DNA of 9,745 nucleotides from Spirochaetia bacterium UBA5368. GTDB taxonomy: Bacteria; Spirochaetota; UBA4802; UBA5368. The stretch's first letter is position 1; each line of letters opens with the position of its first letter. The position numbers were made by a program, and so were the translations under genes. This document shows positions 1 through 6,210 of the stretch, in pieces. The DNA lies in the NCBI GenBank assembly GCA_002407865.1, contig DHPI01000043.1, forward strand, positions 367-10,111. Reading direction: 5' to 3'. The notes beneath the pieces are model-generated. The model searched no databases. It worked only from the letters and a program-made list of their open reading frames with translations, and was not told the origin of the DNA.

Positions 1-107
1 CGCGTGTAATTCTCGTTTTCAACCATCGTAACAAACTCGACTCCCAGACCGTCATCCTGCCTGCCGGGATTGCCGTAGCCGTATACAAGAACACGTGAAT
101 CTGACAA
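1..107 (-). CDS. hoxW: [NiFe] hydrogenase maturation protease HoxW (5' end only, TTG start)
   Basis: The product would be the endopeptidase that trims the C-terminal tail of HoxH after nickel insertion. Only the first 35 codons are in the window; the gene continues past the left edge. Read from a TTG at 107-105, the protein begins (M)SDSRVLVYGYGNPGRQDDGLGVEF, the nucleotide-fold-like N-terminus with the GxGNPxxxDDGxG signature of the HyaD/HybD/HupD peptidase family; the acidic residue in DDG corresponds to the first nickel-sensing ligand known in HybD. No ATG lies in this frame between the upstream stop (TGA at 128-126) and the conserved motif, and a good Shine-Dalgarno sequence sits before the TTG, which supports this start. 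The start lies two bases beyond the hoxH stop codon, so translation is probably coupled. Family assignment is firm; pairing with this HoxH is inferred from position. Confidence 0.85.
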   Translation of the reverse strand, partial: MSDSRVLVYGYGNPGRQDDGLGVEFVTMVENENYT

Positions 108-109
108 TG

Positions 110-1561
110 TTACTTCCTCTTTACGTCAAGCAGACTTCCGCCGCCATCAACAATCGATATTTCGAGAGGCATCTTGCCAAGCGCATGCGTTGCACAGCTC
201 AGACACGGGTCATAGCAGCGTATGGCAACTTCGACGGCGTTCATCATCCCCTCGGTAATTTCCTTCTGTCCGTTCATGTTGCTCTTTGCCACGAAGTTGA
301 CCGCCCTGTTCATTGGCTCATTATTGTTTGTCGTCGAGACAATCAGGTTCGCCATTACAATCTGATCATGTTCATTGATTCTATAATGATGAAACAGAGT
401 GCCGCGCGGCGCCTCGACAAGACCAACGCCCTCTGATTTCTTCTTGCCCTTCACGACAAGATTATCTTTCAGGATATCCGGATCGTTGAGGAGTTCTTTC
501 AGCGCCTCGGCCGCATGCAGAATCTCAATTAATCTCGCCCAGTGCATGTGCATTGACATGTTGTTCGGCTTCCCATTCGTATATGCCCTGTAGATCTCGA
601 ATTCCTTTTGCGCCTTCGGTGAAGGAATGAAATCGCACGTATTGAGCCGCGCAAGCGGTCCTACCGTGTACCAGCCGTCTTTTTTTCCGATCGATTTGAG
701 GTACGGGAACTTCATATAGCTCCAGGATTTCACTTCTTCACCGACATGTGTGAGATAATCCTGATAATCGACATCGTTCAGTATCTTTTTTCCATCGGCA
801 TCAACCGCGCGCAAAACGCCATGATAGAAATCGAGCGCGCCGTCTTTCCGTACGAGGCTCAGATGGCTTGACGGGAATACTGCAAAATTGTCGATAAACT
901 CCCTGTTCTTCTTGTGATAATCCTTGAAAAAATCGACGGCGCCTTGAGCCCAGTCGATCATCTTGTCAATGTTCATAGGATCGGCGCCTTTCAGGAATGA
1001 ATCGCGCTCTTCTTTGCTCATGCATTTGTTGATACCGCCCGGTATCGCACCAGTGCCGTGAATTTTCTTGCCGGCAGTCGCGAGTATCAGCTCCTGGCCG
1101 AACTTTCTCATCATGACGCCCTGAACCGCGAGGTCTTTATGTTTTAACGCGACACCGATAACATTGCGTATTGCGGGATCGGCATCGATACCGAACAAAA
1201 GGTCGGGTGAAACAAGGTGAAAGAAATGCAGTGAATGCGACTGGAACATTTGTCCATAGTGCATAATGCGGCGCATCTTTTCACCTGTCGGCGTAAGCCC
1301 GTCCCCCGTGCCGGCGCCCACGATGACGTCCATCGCCTTGGCGGCGGCGAGATGATGGCTCACGGGGCAGATGCCACAGAGCCTCTGTACAAGCACCGGC
1401 GCTTCCCAGTAGGGACGTCCCTGGACAAAACGCTCGAATCCGCGAAACTCGACAATATGAAACCTTGAATCGGCCACATTGCCCTGATCATCTATCTGAA
1501 TTGTTACCTTCCCATGACCCTCAACCCGGGTCACCGGTTCTATCGTTATTTTTCGTGCCAT
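110..1561 (-). CDS. hoxH: NAD-linked bidirectional [NiFe] hydrogenase large subunit HoxH
   Basis: Catalytic subunit that carries the Ni-Fe(CN)2CO centre and interconverts H2 with protons and electrons in the cytoplasm. The 483 residues match the usual HoxH length. The N-terminal nickel motif RLCGICPVSHH gives ligands C62 and C65; the C-terminal motif DPCLSCATH (451-459) gives C453 and C456. RVEGHG near residues 12-17 holds the conserved glutamate of the family. After H459 there are 24 more residues starting ALGKMPLE; in this family that tail is removed by the HoxW protease once nickel is in place, so the gene encodes the unprocessed precursor. The ATG is preceded by AGGGAG at a good distance. 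It lies 14 bases after hoxY and is followed at once by hoxW. The HoxH (group 3d) call rests on the motif forms and on HoxF, HoxU and HoxY next to it. Confidence 0.97.
   Translation of the reverse strand: MARKITIEPVTRVEGHGKVTIQIDDQGNVADSRFHIVEFRGFERFVQGRPYWEAPVLVQRLCGICPVSHHLAAAKAMDVIVGAGTGDGLTPTGEKMRRIMHYGQMFQSHSLHFFHLVSPDLLFGIDADPAIRNVIGVALKHKDLAVQGVMMRKFGQELILATAGKKIHGTGAIPGGINKCMSKEERDSFLKGADPMNIDKMIDWAQGAVDFFKDYHKKNREFIDNFAVFPSSHLSLVRKDGALDFYHGVLRAVDADGKKILNDVDYQDYLTHVGEEVKSWSYMKFPYLKSIGKKDGWYTVGPLARLNTCDFIPSPKAQKEFEIYRAYTNGKPNNMSMHMHWARLIEILHAAEALKELLNDPDILKDNLVVKGKKKSEGVGLVEAPRGTLFHHYRINEHDQIVMANLIVSTTNNNEPMNRAVNFVAKSNMNGQKEITEGMMNAVEVAIRCYDPCLSCATHALGKMPLEISIVDGGGSLLDVKRK
114..120 (-). 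promoter_or_regulatory. Ribosome binding site deciding the hoxW TTG start
   Basis: On the minus strand AGAGGAA ends six bases before the TTG at 107-105. It lies inside the last codons of hoxH (…K-R-K-stop). Together with the absence of any other start codon in the frame, it fixes the hoxW start. Confidence 0.6.
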
Positions 1562-1575
1562 AGTAATTCTCCCTA

Positions 1576-2115
1576 TTAATCAAACTTAACTACTTCGTAC
1601 GGCAAATCCAACGGTTTGCCTTCGAGGAGCGCCACCAGAGCCTGCCATATAAGATCCGCACGCGGAGGGCATCCGGGCAAAAAGTAATCAATTTTAACTA
1701 TTTCATGGCAGGGGTACACCCTGTCGAGAATCATGGGGAGCTCGTCATCGTTCGGGATGATTTTATCATCAACCGTCGGAGAATTCAGGTACGCTTCTTC
1801 CAGGCAATCTTTGATCGGAATGCCATTCCGCATCGCGGGAAGACCTCCCATGATGGCGCACTCACCGAGAGAAATCAATATCTTGCAGTTTTTTCGGAAA
1901 TTCCGAAGATTTTCGACATTTTCACTATTGCAGCATCCGCCTTCGATAATTCCAATATCACACTGTTTCGTAAATGTCTTGATATCATCTATCGGCGATT
2001 TATTGAATTCAACGAGATCGATAAGCGTCAATATCCTATCATCAATGTCCAGCAGAGACATGTGACACCCAAAACAGCCCGCAAGAGATGCTGTGGCTAC
2101 TACCGGTTTGCTCAT
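1576..2115 (-). CDS. hoxY: NAD-linked [NiFe] hydrogenase small subunit HoxY
   Basis: Small subunit that holds the proximal [4Fe-4S] cluster and relays electrons between HoxH and the diaphorase part (HoxU). The 179 residues are the short form typical of cytoplasmic HoxY: there is no twin-arginine signal and no medial or distal cluster domain, in contrast to membrane-bound uptake hydrogenases. Cluster ligands visible are C14 and C17 (CFGC), C86 (LGECA) and C149 (PGCPPR). Conserved EGG at 58-60 precedes an unusual CC pair at 61-62. A strong GGAGG lies before the ATG. It follows hoxU after 71 bases, the longest gap in the operon, and is 14 bases ahead of hoxH. Confidence 0.96.
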   Translation of the reverse strand: MSKPVVATASLAGCFGCHMSLLDIDDRILTLIDLVEFNKSPIDDIKTFTKQCDIGIIEGGCCNSENVENLRNFRKNCKILISLGECAIMGGLPAMRNGIPIKDCLEEAYLNSPTVDDKIIPNDDELPMILDRVYPCHEIVKIDYFLPGCPPRADLIWQALVALLEGKPLDLPYEVVKFD

Positions 2116-2143
2116 ATTTTTCCTCCGTACTATTTCAAAACCC

Positions 2144-2184
2144 TGAGATTTCTTTGATACTATCTCACCATACGCCCATACGCC
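2144..2184 (-). repeat. hoxU-hoxY spacer: 8-base tandem duplication and small inverted repeat
   Basis: Two exact copies of CATACGCC (plus-strand reading) stand back to back at 2169-2184. Just beside them TGAGAT (2144-2149) and ATCTCA (2162-2167) form a 6-bp inverted repeat with a 12-base loop. On the transcript this weak hairpin lies between the hoxU stop and the hoxY ribosome binding site. It has no T-tract, so it is not a terminator. A role in separating or tuning translation of the diaphorase and hydrogenase halves is possible but unproven. Confidence 0.35.
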
Positions 2185-2186
2185 GA

Positions 2187-2879
2187 TTATTTCTGGATTT
2201 CACTGCCGATCGGCTTTGTATCAAATTTTCGCTTGCCGATAGGAACCACAAAACCGACTTCTTTCTTGAGTATTGCGCCAACCGGGCACATTTCCATTGC
2301 CTTCGCAGCCTGACGTTCCGTAATATCAGCGGCAAGTTCATCATCAACATGAATCATGGTTTTCCCGCCGCGATTGATAAGACCGAAAATATGCCGTCCG
2401 TCTTTTGTCGTTATGCCACGAACGCAGCGGAGGCACTGAACGCAGCGGTTCCTATCCAGATAAATCTTCGGTATCGTCGCATCTACCTGACGAATCGGCC
2501 ACATGTACGGGAATCTTGGCGCCATCATGCCATATCTGTATGCAAGGGCCTGGAGCTCGCAATTGCCGCTCTTTTCGCATGTGGGACACATATGATTACC
2601 TTCGACGAACAGCATCTCGATGATCGCTTTGCGCATATCCTCCAGCTCCAGGATATTGTTTTCAACCATCATACCTTCGGTAATCGGTGTTGTACATGCG
2701 GCCATATTGCGCCCCCCGACCTTCACCGTGCATATTCGGCAGGTCCCTGCCGGCTTTAAGCCTTCAAAATGGCAAAGTGTGGGGATATAGACGCCGTTAT
2801 CCTTTGCGGCCTCAACGATGGTCTGGCCGTTTTTCCCCTTGCATTCTTTTCCATCAATTGTAAATTTTATTTCCTTCAT
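2187..2879 (-). CDS. hoxU: NAD-linked hydrogenase diaphorase iron-sulfur subunit HoxU
   Basis: Electron-wire subunit related to the N-terminal part of complex I NuoG; it links HoxY to HoxF. From the ATG two bases after the hoxF stop it is 230 residues. Domain order: a [2Fe-2S] ferredoxin fold with C36, C47, C50 and C62 (CRIC motif), then a histidine-ligated [4Fe-4S] site H96, C98, C101, C107 in the form HxCPTCEKSGNC, then a further [4Fe-4S] site C146, C149, C152 and C198 (CVQCLRC … CPVG). All expected ligands are present. The HxC spacing is the form I associate with HoxU. An in-frame ATG 48 bases upstream would add 16 residues but overlaps hoxF, lacks family similarity, and would start before the ferredoxin fold; the start at 2879 is preferred. 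Confidence 0.95.
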   Translation of the reverse strand: MKEIKFTIDGKECKGKNGQTIVEAAKDNGVYIPTLCHFEGLKPAGTCRICTVKVGGRNMAACTTPITEGMMVENNILELEDMRKAIIEMLFVEGNHMCPTCEKSGNCELQALAYRYGMMAPRFPYMWPIRQVDATIPKIYLDRNRCVQCLRCVRGITTKDGRHIFGLINRGGKTMIHVDDELAADITERQAAKAMEMCPVGAILKKEVGFVVPIGKRKFDTKPIGSEIQK

Positions 2880-2881
2880 AA

Positions 2882-4699
2882 TTAGTGTTCCCCGTGTAAA
2901 TTTGGTTTTCTTCCCGCTGCTTTGCACGATTCTTCAACGGCGGACGCCAGATTAAACTGCGGTACAAAATCAACACCCTTCCGTATTTTCGCCTCATACA
3001 CGTCCCTGAAATTTTTCAACGTTGTGGCGATTGGGTTCGGAGATGTCTGCCCAAGGCCGCAGCGGCTCATTGACTTGACTATTTTGCACCACGACTCAAG
3101 GTCCGCAAGATCGCTTTCAGCGCCGTGCCCTTCCATAATCTTTTCAAGCTTGTTCAGCAAAATCTGATTGCCGGCCCTGCAGGGTACGCACCAGCCGCAC
3201 GACTCTTCCACGAAAAACTCCATAAAATTTTTAACAATTTCAAGCACGTCGCGATCAGGGCCGATAACGATCATCGAACCACCCGTCGCAAGATCATCAT
3301 AGCAGATGCGCTTTCCAAAATCGTTCTTGCCGACACAAGTGCCGGAAGGACCGCCTATCTGAATTGCTTTCGCGGTGCGCCCCTCAACCATTTCAAGAAG
3401 CGTCTGTACGGTTGTACCAAATTCAATTTCGTAGATGCCGGGCTTTTTGCAATCGCCGGAAACACTGAGCAGCTTTGTTCCGGCCGACTGCGCGGTTCCC
3501 ATCGCCTTGAACCACTTTCCGCCTTCACGCATTATTCTGGATGCCGCACAAAATGTTTCAACGTTATTCACAGTCGTAGGATATCCAAGGTAGCCGCTCT
3601 GTACCGGGAACGGCGGACGATTTCTGGGCTCGCCCCTTTTACCTTCAGCCGATTCAATCAGAGCCGATTCTTCGCCGCACACATACGCACCCGCGCCCAT
3701 CTGGATACGGATATCAAAATTGAAGCCCTTTTTGCCGGCGATATTTTTGCCAAGGATTTTATTTTTTCTCATTTTCTCGAGTACGTCTTCGAGATATTTT
3801 TTGAGATACATATATTCGGCGCGGAGGTACAGGATTCCTTCTTCCGCACCAACCGCATACCCGCCAACGGCCATGCCTTCAAACAGCATCTGCGGTATCT
3901 CGGTAAGAATAACCCTGTCCTTGAATGTTCCGGGCTCTCCCTCGTCGGCGTTACAGACAACATAGTGTTTTTTACCTTCGGCCTTACGGCAGAAGTCCCA
4001 TTTCATACCGGTCGGAAACCCCGCCCCGCCCCGTCCGCGGAGATTGGATATCTTGATTTCTTCGATAACGTCTTCAGGTTTTTTCTCAACAGCCGCTTTT
4101 ATAGCGGAACCTGCTTCAAAGGGCGCGAAAAGAACAGGCCCTCTTCTCTGGATGTTATTGCTCACCATTGCCTTGATGAGCGCCGACTGGTTCGCGCCGT
4201 CACCATATTCTTGCACCATATCCTGAACAGCCCTGCCCGCCTTCATGTCAGCGACAATAGTTTTCGCCCTGTCAGCGGTTAATTTCGTAAAAACCACACC
4301 ATTGATAATGGCTGCCGGTTCCTGGTCGTTCATACCGATACACGACGTATCGAAAAGCCCGATAACGCCGTCACCTGTCGTCTTGCCGAACGCACATCCC
4401 GCCGCATTTGAAAAAGCCTTCGCCACAGCGGCACGCCCGTTCATCTGCGCCGTAACGCTGTTGTTCAGATACACTGAATATTTTCCCACCGGATTCTTCG
4501 AAAAGAAGTGGTAGAACGTCACCACGCCCTCCACATCCACCCTGGAAATCCCCAGTGACTTTGCAATCTGTACAATAGCCTCATCGGATACACACCCGAG
4601 CTCGGACTGGACGTCCCGTATAATGTCCAGGAGGAGAGCTTTGTTCTTGCGATACTTTGCAACTGAAGCTGTTACAATCGTTACAAGATTTTTTCCCAT
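2882..4699 (-). CDS. hoxF: NAD-linked hydrogenase diaphorase subunit HoxF (NuoE-NuoF fusion)
   Basis: Flavoprotein that exchanges electrons with NAD(H) for the Hox hydrogenase. Counting from the ATG at 4699 it has 605 residues, close to known HoxF. Residues about 1-150 are a NuoE-like domain; three of the four [2Fe-2S] ligands seen in the formate dehydrogenase paralogue are replaced here (N79, A84 and N124; only C120 remains), so that cluster is probably absent. The NuoF part keeps the FMN/NADH motifs NLRGRGGAGFP (219-229) and NADEGEPGT (250-258), an SLBB-like region, and the [4Fe-4S] ligands C501, C504, C507 and C547 (SCGWCVPC … CGLGQ). An upstream ATG at 4717 would add six residues, but only the 4699 ATG has a nearby GAGGA, three bases away, which is rather close. 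First gene of hoxFUYHW; no separate hoxE is seen. Confidence 0.95.
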   Translation of the reverse strand: MGKNLVTIVTASVAKYRKNKALLLDIIRDVQSELGCVSDEAIVQIAKSLGISRVDVEGVVTFYHFFSKNPVGKYSVYLNNSVTAQMNGRAAVAKAFSNAAGCAFGKTTGDGVIGLFDTSCIGMNDQEPAAIINGVVFTKLTADRAKTIVADMKAGRAVQDMVQEYGDGANQSALIKAMVSNNIQRRGPVLFAPFEAGSAIKAAVEKKPEDVIEEIKISNLRGRGGAGFPTGMKWDFCRKAEGKKHYVVCNADEGEPGTFKDRVILTEIPQMLFEGMAVGGYAVGAEEGILYLRAEYMYLKKYLEDVLEKMRKNKILGKNIAGKKGFNFDIRIQMGAGAYVCGEESALIESAEGKRGEPRNRPPFPVQSGYLGYPTTVNNVETFCAASRIMREGGKWFKAMGTAQSAGTKLLSVSGDCKKPGIYEIEFGTTVQTLLEMVEGRTAKAIQIGGPSGTCVGKNDFGKRICYDDLATGGSMIVIGPDRDVLEIVKNFMEFFVEESCGWCVPCRAGNQILLNKLEKIMEGHGAESDLADLESWCKIVKSMSRCGLGQTSPNPIATTLKNFRDVYEAKIRKGVDFVPQFNLASAVEESCKAAGRKPNLHGEH

Positions 4700-4732
4700 A
4701 TTTCCTCGCATACACATATTTTTGTAATAGCA

Positions 4733-4773
4733 ATAATATTGTATTATGGTTATAATATGTCTTACAATATTAT
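4733..4773 (-). promoter_or_regulatory. Candidate hox promoter with overlapping inverted repeat (possible operator)
   Basis: On the minus strand a -35-like TTGTAA (4767-4762) and a -10-like TACAAT (4743-4738) are separated by 18 bases, which would start transcription about 30 bases before the hoxF ATG. An exact 11-bp inverted repeat, ATAATATTGTA (4773-4763) and TACAATATTAT (4743-4733), covers both boxes, with arm centres 30 bp apart, about three helical turns. A shorter repeat, TATTAT/ATAATA, is nested at 4742-4757. The stretch is very AT-rich, so chance repeats are more likely here; no known regulator site is recognised. Confidence 0.45.
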
Positions 4774-5061
4774 ATATTAATATAATACATCAAAATATTC
4801 GACATGCCTTTACCGCGCACCTATCGACTATTTCTAAAAAATGGAAGAGAATCTAAACTATTATTTGCTTCATGAAACGAAGTAGAGGCCAGGAGAATCT
4901 ACCATATATAACTGCGCACTTCCCATCAATCCGGAAATCGCGTTATGAAGGCCTTCGTTTCTCACATGTGAAAGAACCAAACATCTCTTACCTTACGGCA
5001 TGCTCTATATTTCTGCGATGTTTAGTATATAAACTTATATAAGACTACTTTTAGACCACAA

Positions 5062-5091
5062 ACCATAAAAATAAAGTTTTCTCTGTGTCAA
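5062..5091 (-). promoter_or_regulatory. Candidate distal sigma-70-type promoter for hox operon
   Basis: On the minus strand a perfect -35 box TTGACA (5091-5086) is followed after 18 bases by TATGGT (5067-5062), a moderate -10. It lies just past the focA terminator and points toward hoxF, which would give a leader of roughly 350 bases. The -35 is consensus; the -10 matches four of six positions. Confidence 0.45.
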
Positions 5092-5164
5092 CAATTTTTT
5101 ATAAGAAAATAAGTAAATTTTGCCAAATCGACAAAGGCGAGATGTACAAACCGCCGGACGCGTA

Positions 5165-5206
5165 GCAAATAAAAAAGGAGTGCTAATGCACTCCTTTTTT
5201 ATTTGC
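5165..5206 (-). terminator. Intrinsic terminator after focA (symmetrical, potentially bidirectional)
   Basis: A perfect 19-bp inverted repeat, GCAAATAAAAAAGGAGTGC and its complement, encloses a four-base loop (5184-5187). The GGAGTGC/GCACTCC core is followed by TTTTTT on both strands, so it can work in either direction. It begins 15 bases after the focA stop codon and marks the end of the formate transcript, isolating it from the hox operon. Confidence 0.92.
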
Positions 5207-5221
5207 AATTTTAATTTCGAA

Positions 5222-6091
5222 TTATGCGTTTTTGCCCTTTCTAACGTATGCAAAATAATAGGCAAGCCCAACGAAAACGGCGCCGCCCACTATATTTCCC
5301 AACGTTACTGGAACCAGGTTGTTGACCGCAAAACCGCCCCATGTCAACGCATCGGCTTTCGCGCCAAAACTCGCGACCTGATCTACCATTACAGGATCGG
5401 CCTTCAGGAAAATACCCATGGGGATGAAATACATGTTGGCAACACAGTGCTCGAATCCCGAGGCAACGAATGCCATGATCGGGAAAAAGATGCCCCATAT
5501 TTTACCGCTGATTTCCTCCGATGAAGCTGCAAGCCAAACGGCAAGGCATACAAGCCAGTTACAGCCGATGCCGCGATAGAAAGCCTCGCTCCATGAGAGA
5601 TTAACTTTTCCTATGGCAATGCCGAGCGCCGTATTCGCGCATCCGCCGCCATCAACACTGCATACACCATCAACCATCTTCGCACCAGTTTGCCAGAGAT
5701 TGGATTTATACATGATGTATACCAGCAACACAGAACCGATTAAGTTCGCAAGATAAACAACACCCCAGTTCTTCAAAAGCGCCAAAAACTTAACATCGCC
5801 GTTTGCGACGCCGATTGTCATCAGGTTATTGCCGGTGAACAGTTCCGCTCCGCCTATAACAACCAGCATGAGTCCAACGCTAAACACCGCCCCACCGAAA
5901 AGCTTTGACATGCCCAGGCCCAGTGTGGCTCCCGGGCCTGTGAGAACCATTGTAGAAAGCTCGGCGCCGAAACCAATGTACGCACCGGCAAGAATCCCGA
6001 GAATAATCATTTTCATGATCGGCAGGGATCCCTTAGCTTTTCCAACGCCGTTAAATGATTCTGCAATCTGTGCTGGAGCTTTAAACGCCAT
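5222..6091 (-). CDS. focA: Formate channel FocA (formate/nitrite transporter family)
   Basis: Inner-membrane pentameric channel that moves formate in or out of the cell. The 289 residues hold about six hydrophobic segments in the order typical of the family (roughly 25-50, 65-85, 105-130, 165-190, 197-225 and 255-283). Family signatures are GAELFTGNN (81-89) and GFEHCVANMYFIP (212-224), whose H215 matches the conserved pore histidine, and K162 in GIAIGK probably matches the conserved pore lysine. A strong AGGGGAGG lies five bases before the ATG. It sits downstream of the two formate dehydrogenase genes and upstream of the hydrogenase operon, so formate rather than nitrite or hydrosulfide is the likely substrate; that choice rests on context, since family members share these motifs. 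Confidence 0.93.
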   Translation of the reverse strand: MAFKAPAQIAESFNGVGKAKGSLPIMKMIILGILAGAYIGFGAELSTMVLTGPGATLGLGMSKLFGGAVFSVGLMLVVIGGAELFTGNNLMTIGVANGDVKFLALLKNWGVVYLANLIGSVLLVYIMYKSNLWQTGAKMVDGVCSVDGGGCANTALGIAIGKVNLSWSEAFYRGIGCNWLVCLAVWLAASSEEISGKIWGIFFPIMAFVASGFEHCVANMYFIPMGIFLKADPVMVDQVASFGAKADALTWGGFAVNNLVPVTLGNIVGGAVFVGLAYYFAYVRKGKNA

Positions 6092-6142
6092 AACAACCTC
6101 CCCTAAAATGTTTGATAAATATTAAACGTAATAATCCTTATT

Positions 6143-6187
6143 TATATAACCGCCATGCCAAAAAAACATTTGGCATGGCGTTATATA
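6143..6187 (-). repeat. Strong intergenic hairpin between the diaphorase gene and focA
   Basis: TATATAAC and GCCATGCCAAA (6143-6162, with one extra C at 6151) pair with TTTGGCATGGCGTTATATA (6169-6187): 19 base pairs with one bulge and a loop of six bases. No run of T follows on the minus strand, so it is a poor terminator. It starts 24 bases after the preceding gene's stop codon and ends about 50 bases before focA. It may block 3' exonucleases or give partial attenuation, so that focA is expressed at a different level from fdh. Confidence 0.6.
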
Positions 6188-6210
6188 CCGTACCTATAAT
6201 CAATATTCAC

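Larger units (their letters stand above)
4700..5164. other. Gene-free intergenic region between focA terminator and hoxF
   Basis: About 465 bases without a convincing gene; open frames in it are short, lack ribosome binding sites and resemble nothing I know. It is strongly AT-rich near both ends. Besides the two promoter candidates listed, it holds GAAGGCCTTC (4947-4956) and TCACATGTGA (4962-4971), both perfect 10-bp palindromes, and a 9-bp inverted repeat GAAACGAAG (4874-4882) with CTTCGTTTC (4953-4961). I see no tRNA-like clover and no riboswitch class I can name. If transcription starts at the distal promoter near 5060, most of this region becomes a long hox leader. Confidence 0.6.

Noticed and set aside
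2088..2759. Plus-strand open frame of 223 codons opposite hoxU and the start of hoxY
   Set aside because: Antisense shadow; the minus strand encodes HoxU with all its cluster ligands, and the translated plus frame shows no recognisable domain.
3125..4282. Long plus-strand open frame (385 codons) opposite hoxF
   Set aside because: It lies wholly antisense to a clear hoxF, has no family resemblance or convincing ribosome binding site, and its length reflects codon bias of the real gene.
4962..4971. TCACATGTGA as a CRP-type operator
   Set aside because: CRP sites need TGTGA-N6-TCACA; this palindrome has the half-sites in reversed order and no spacer, so it is kept only as an unexplained palindrome.
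5035..5271. Minus-strand 78-codon frame crossing the focA end and terminator
   Set aside because: It overlaps focA out of frame and runs through the intrinsic terminator; no start signal or known similarity.
6143..6187. Hairpin as an intrinsic terminator of the fdh operon
   Set aside because: The stem is followed by GGTTATATAAATAAGG on the minus strand rather than a T-run, and the real terminator is found after focA.
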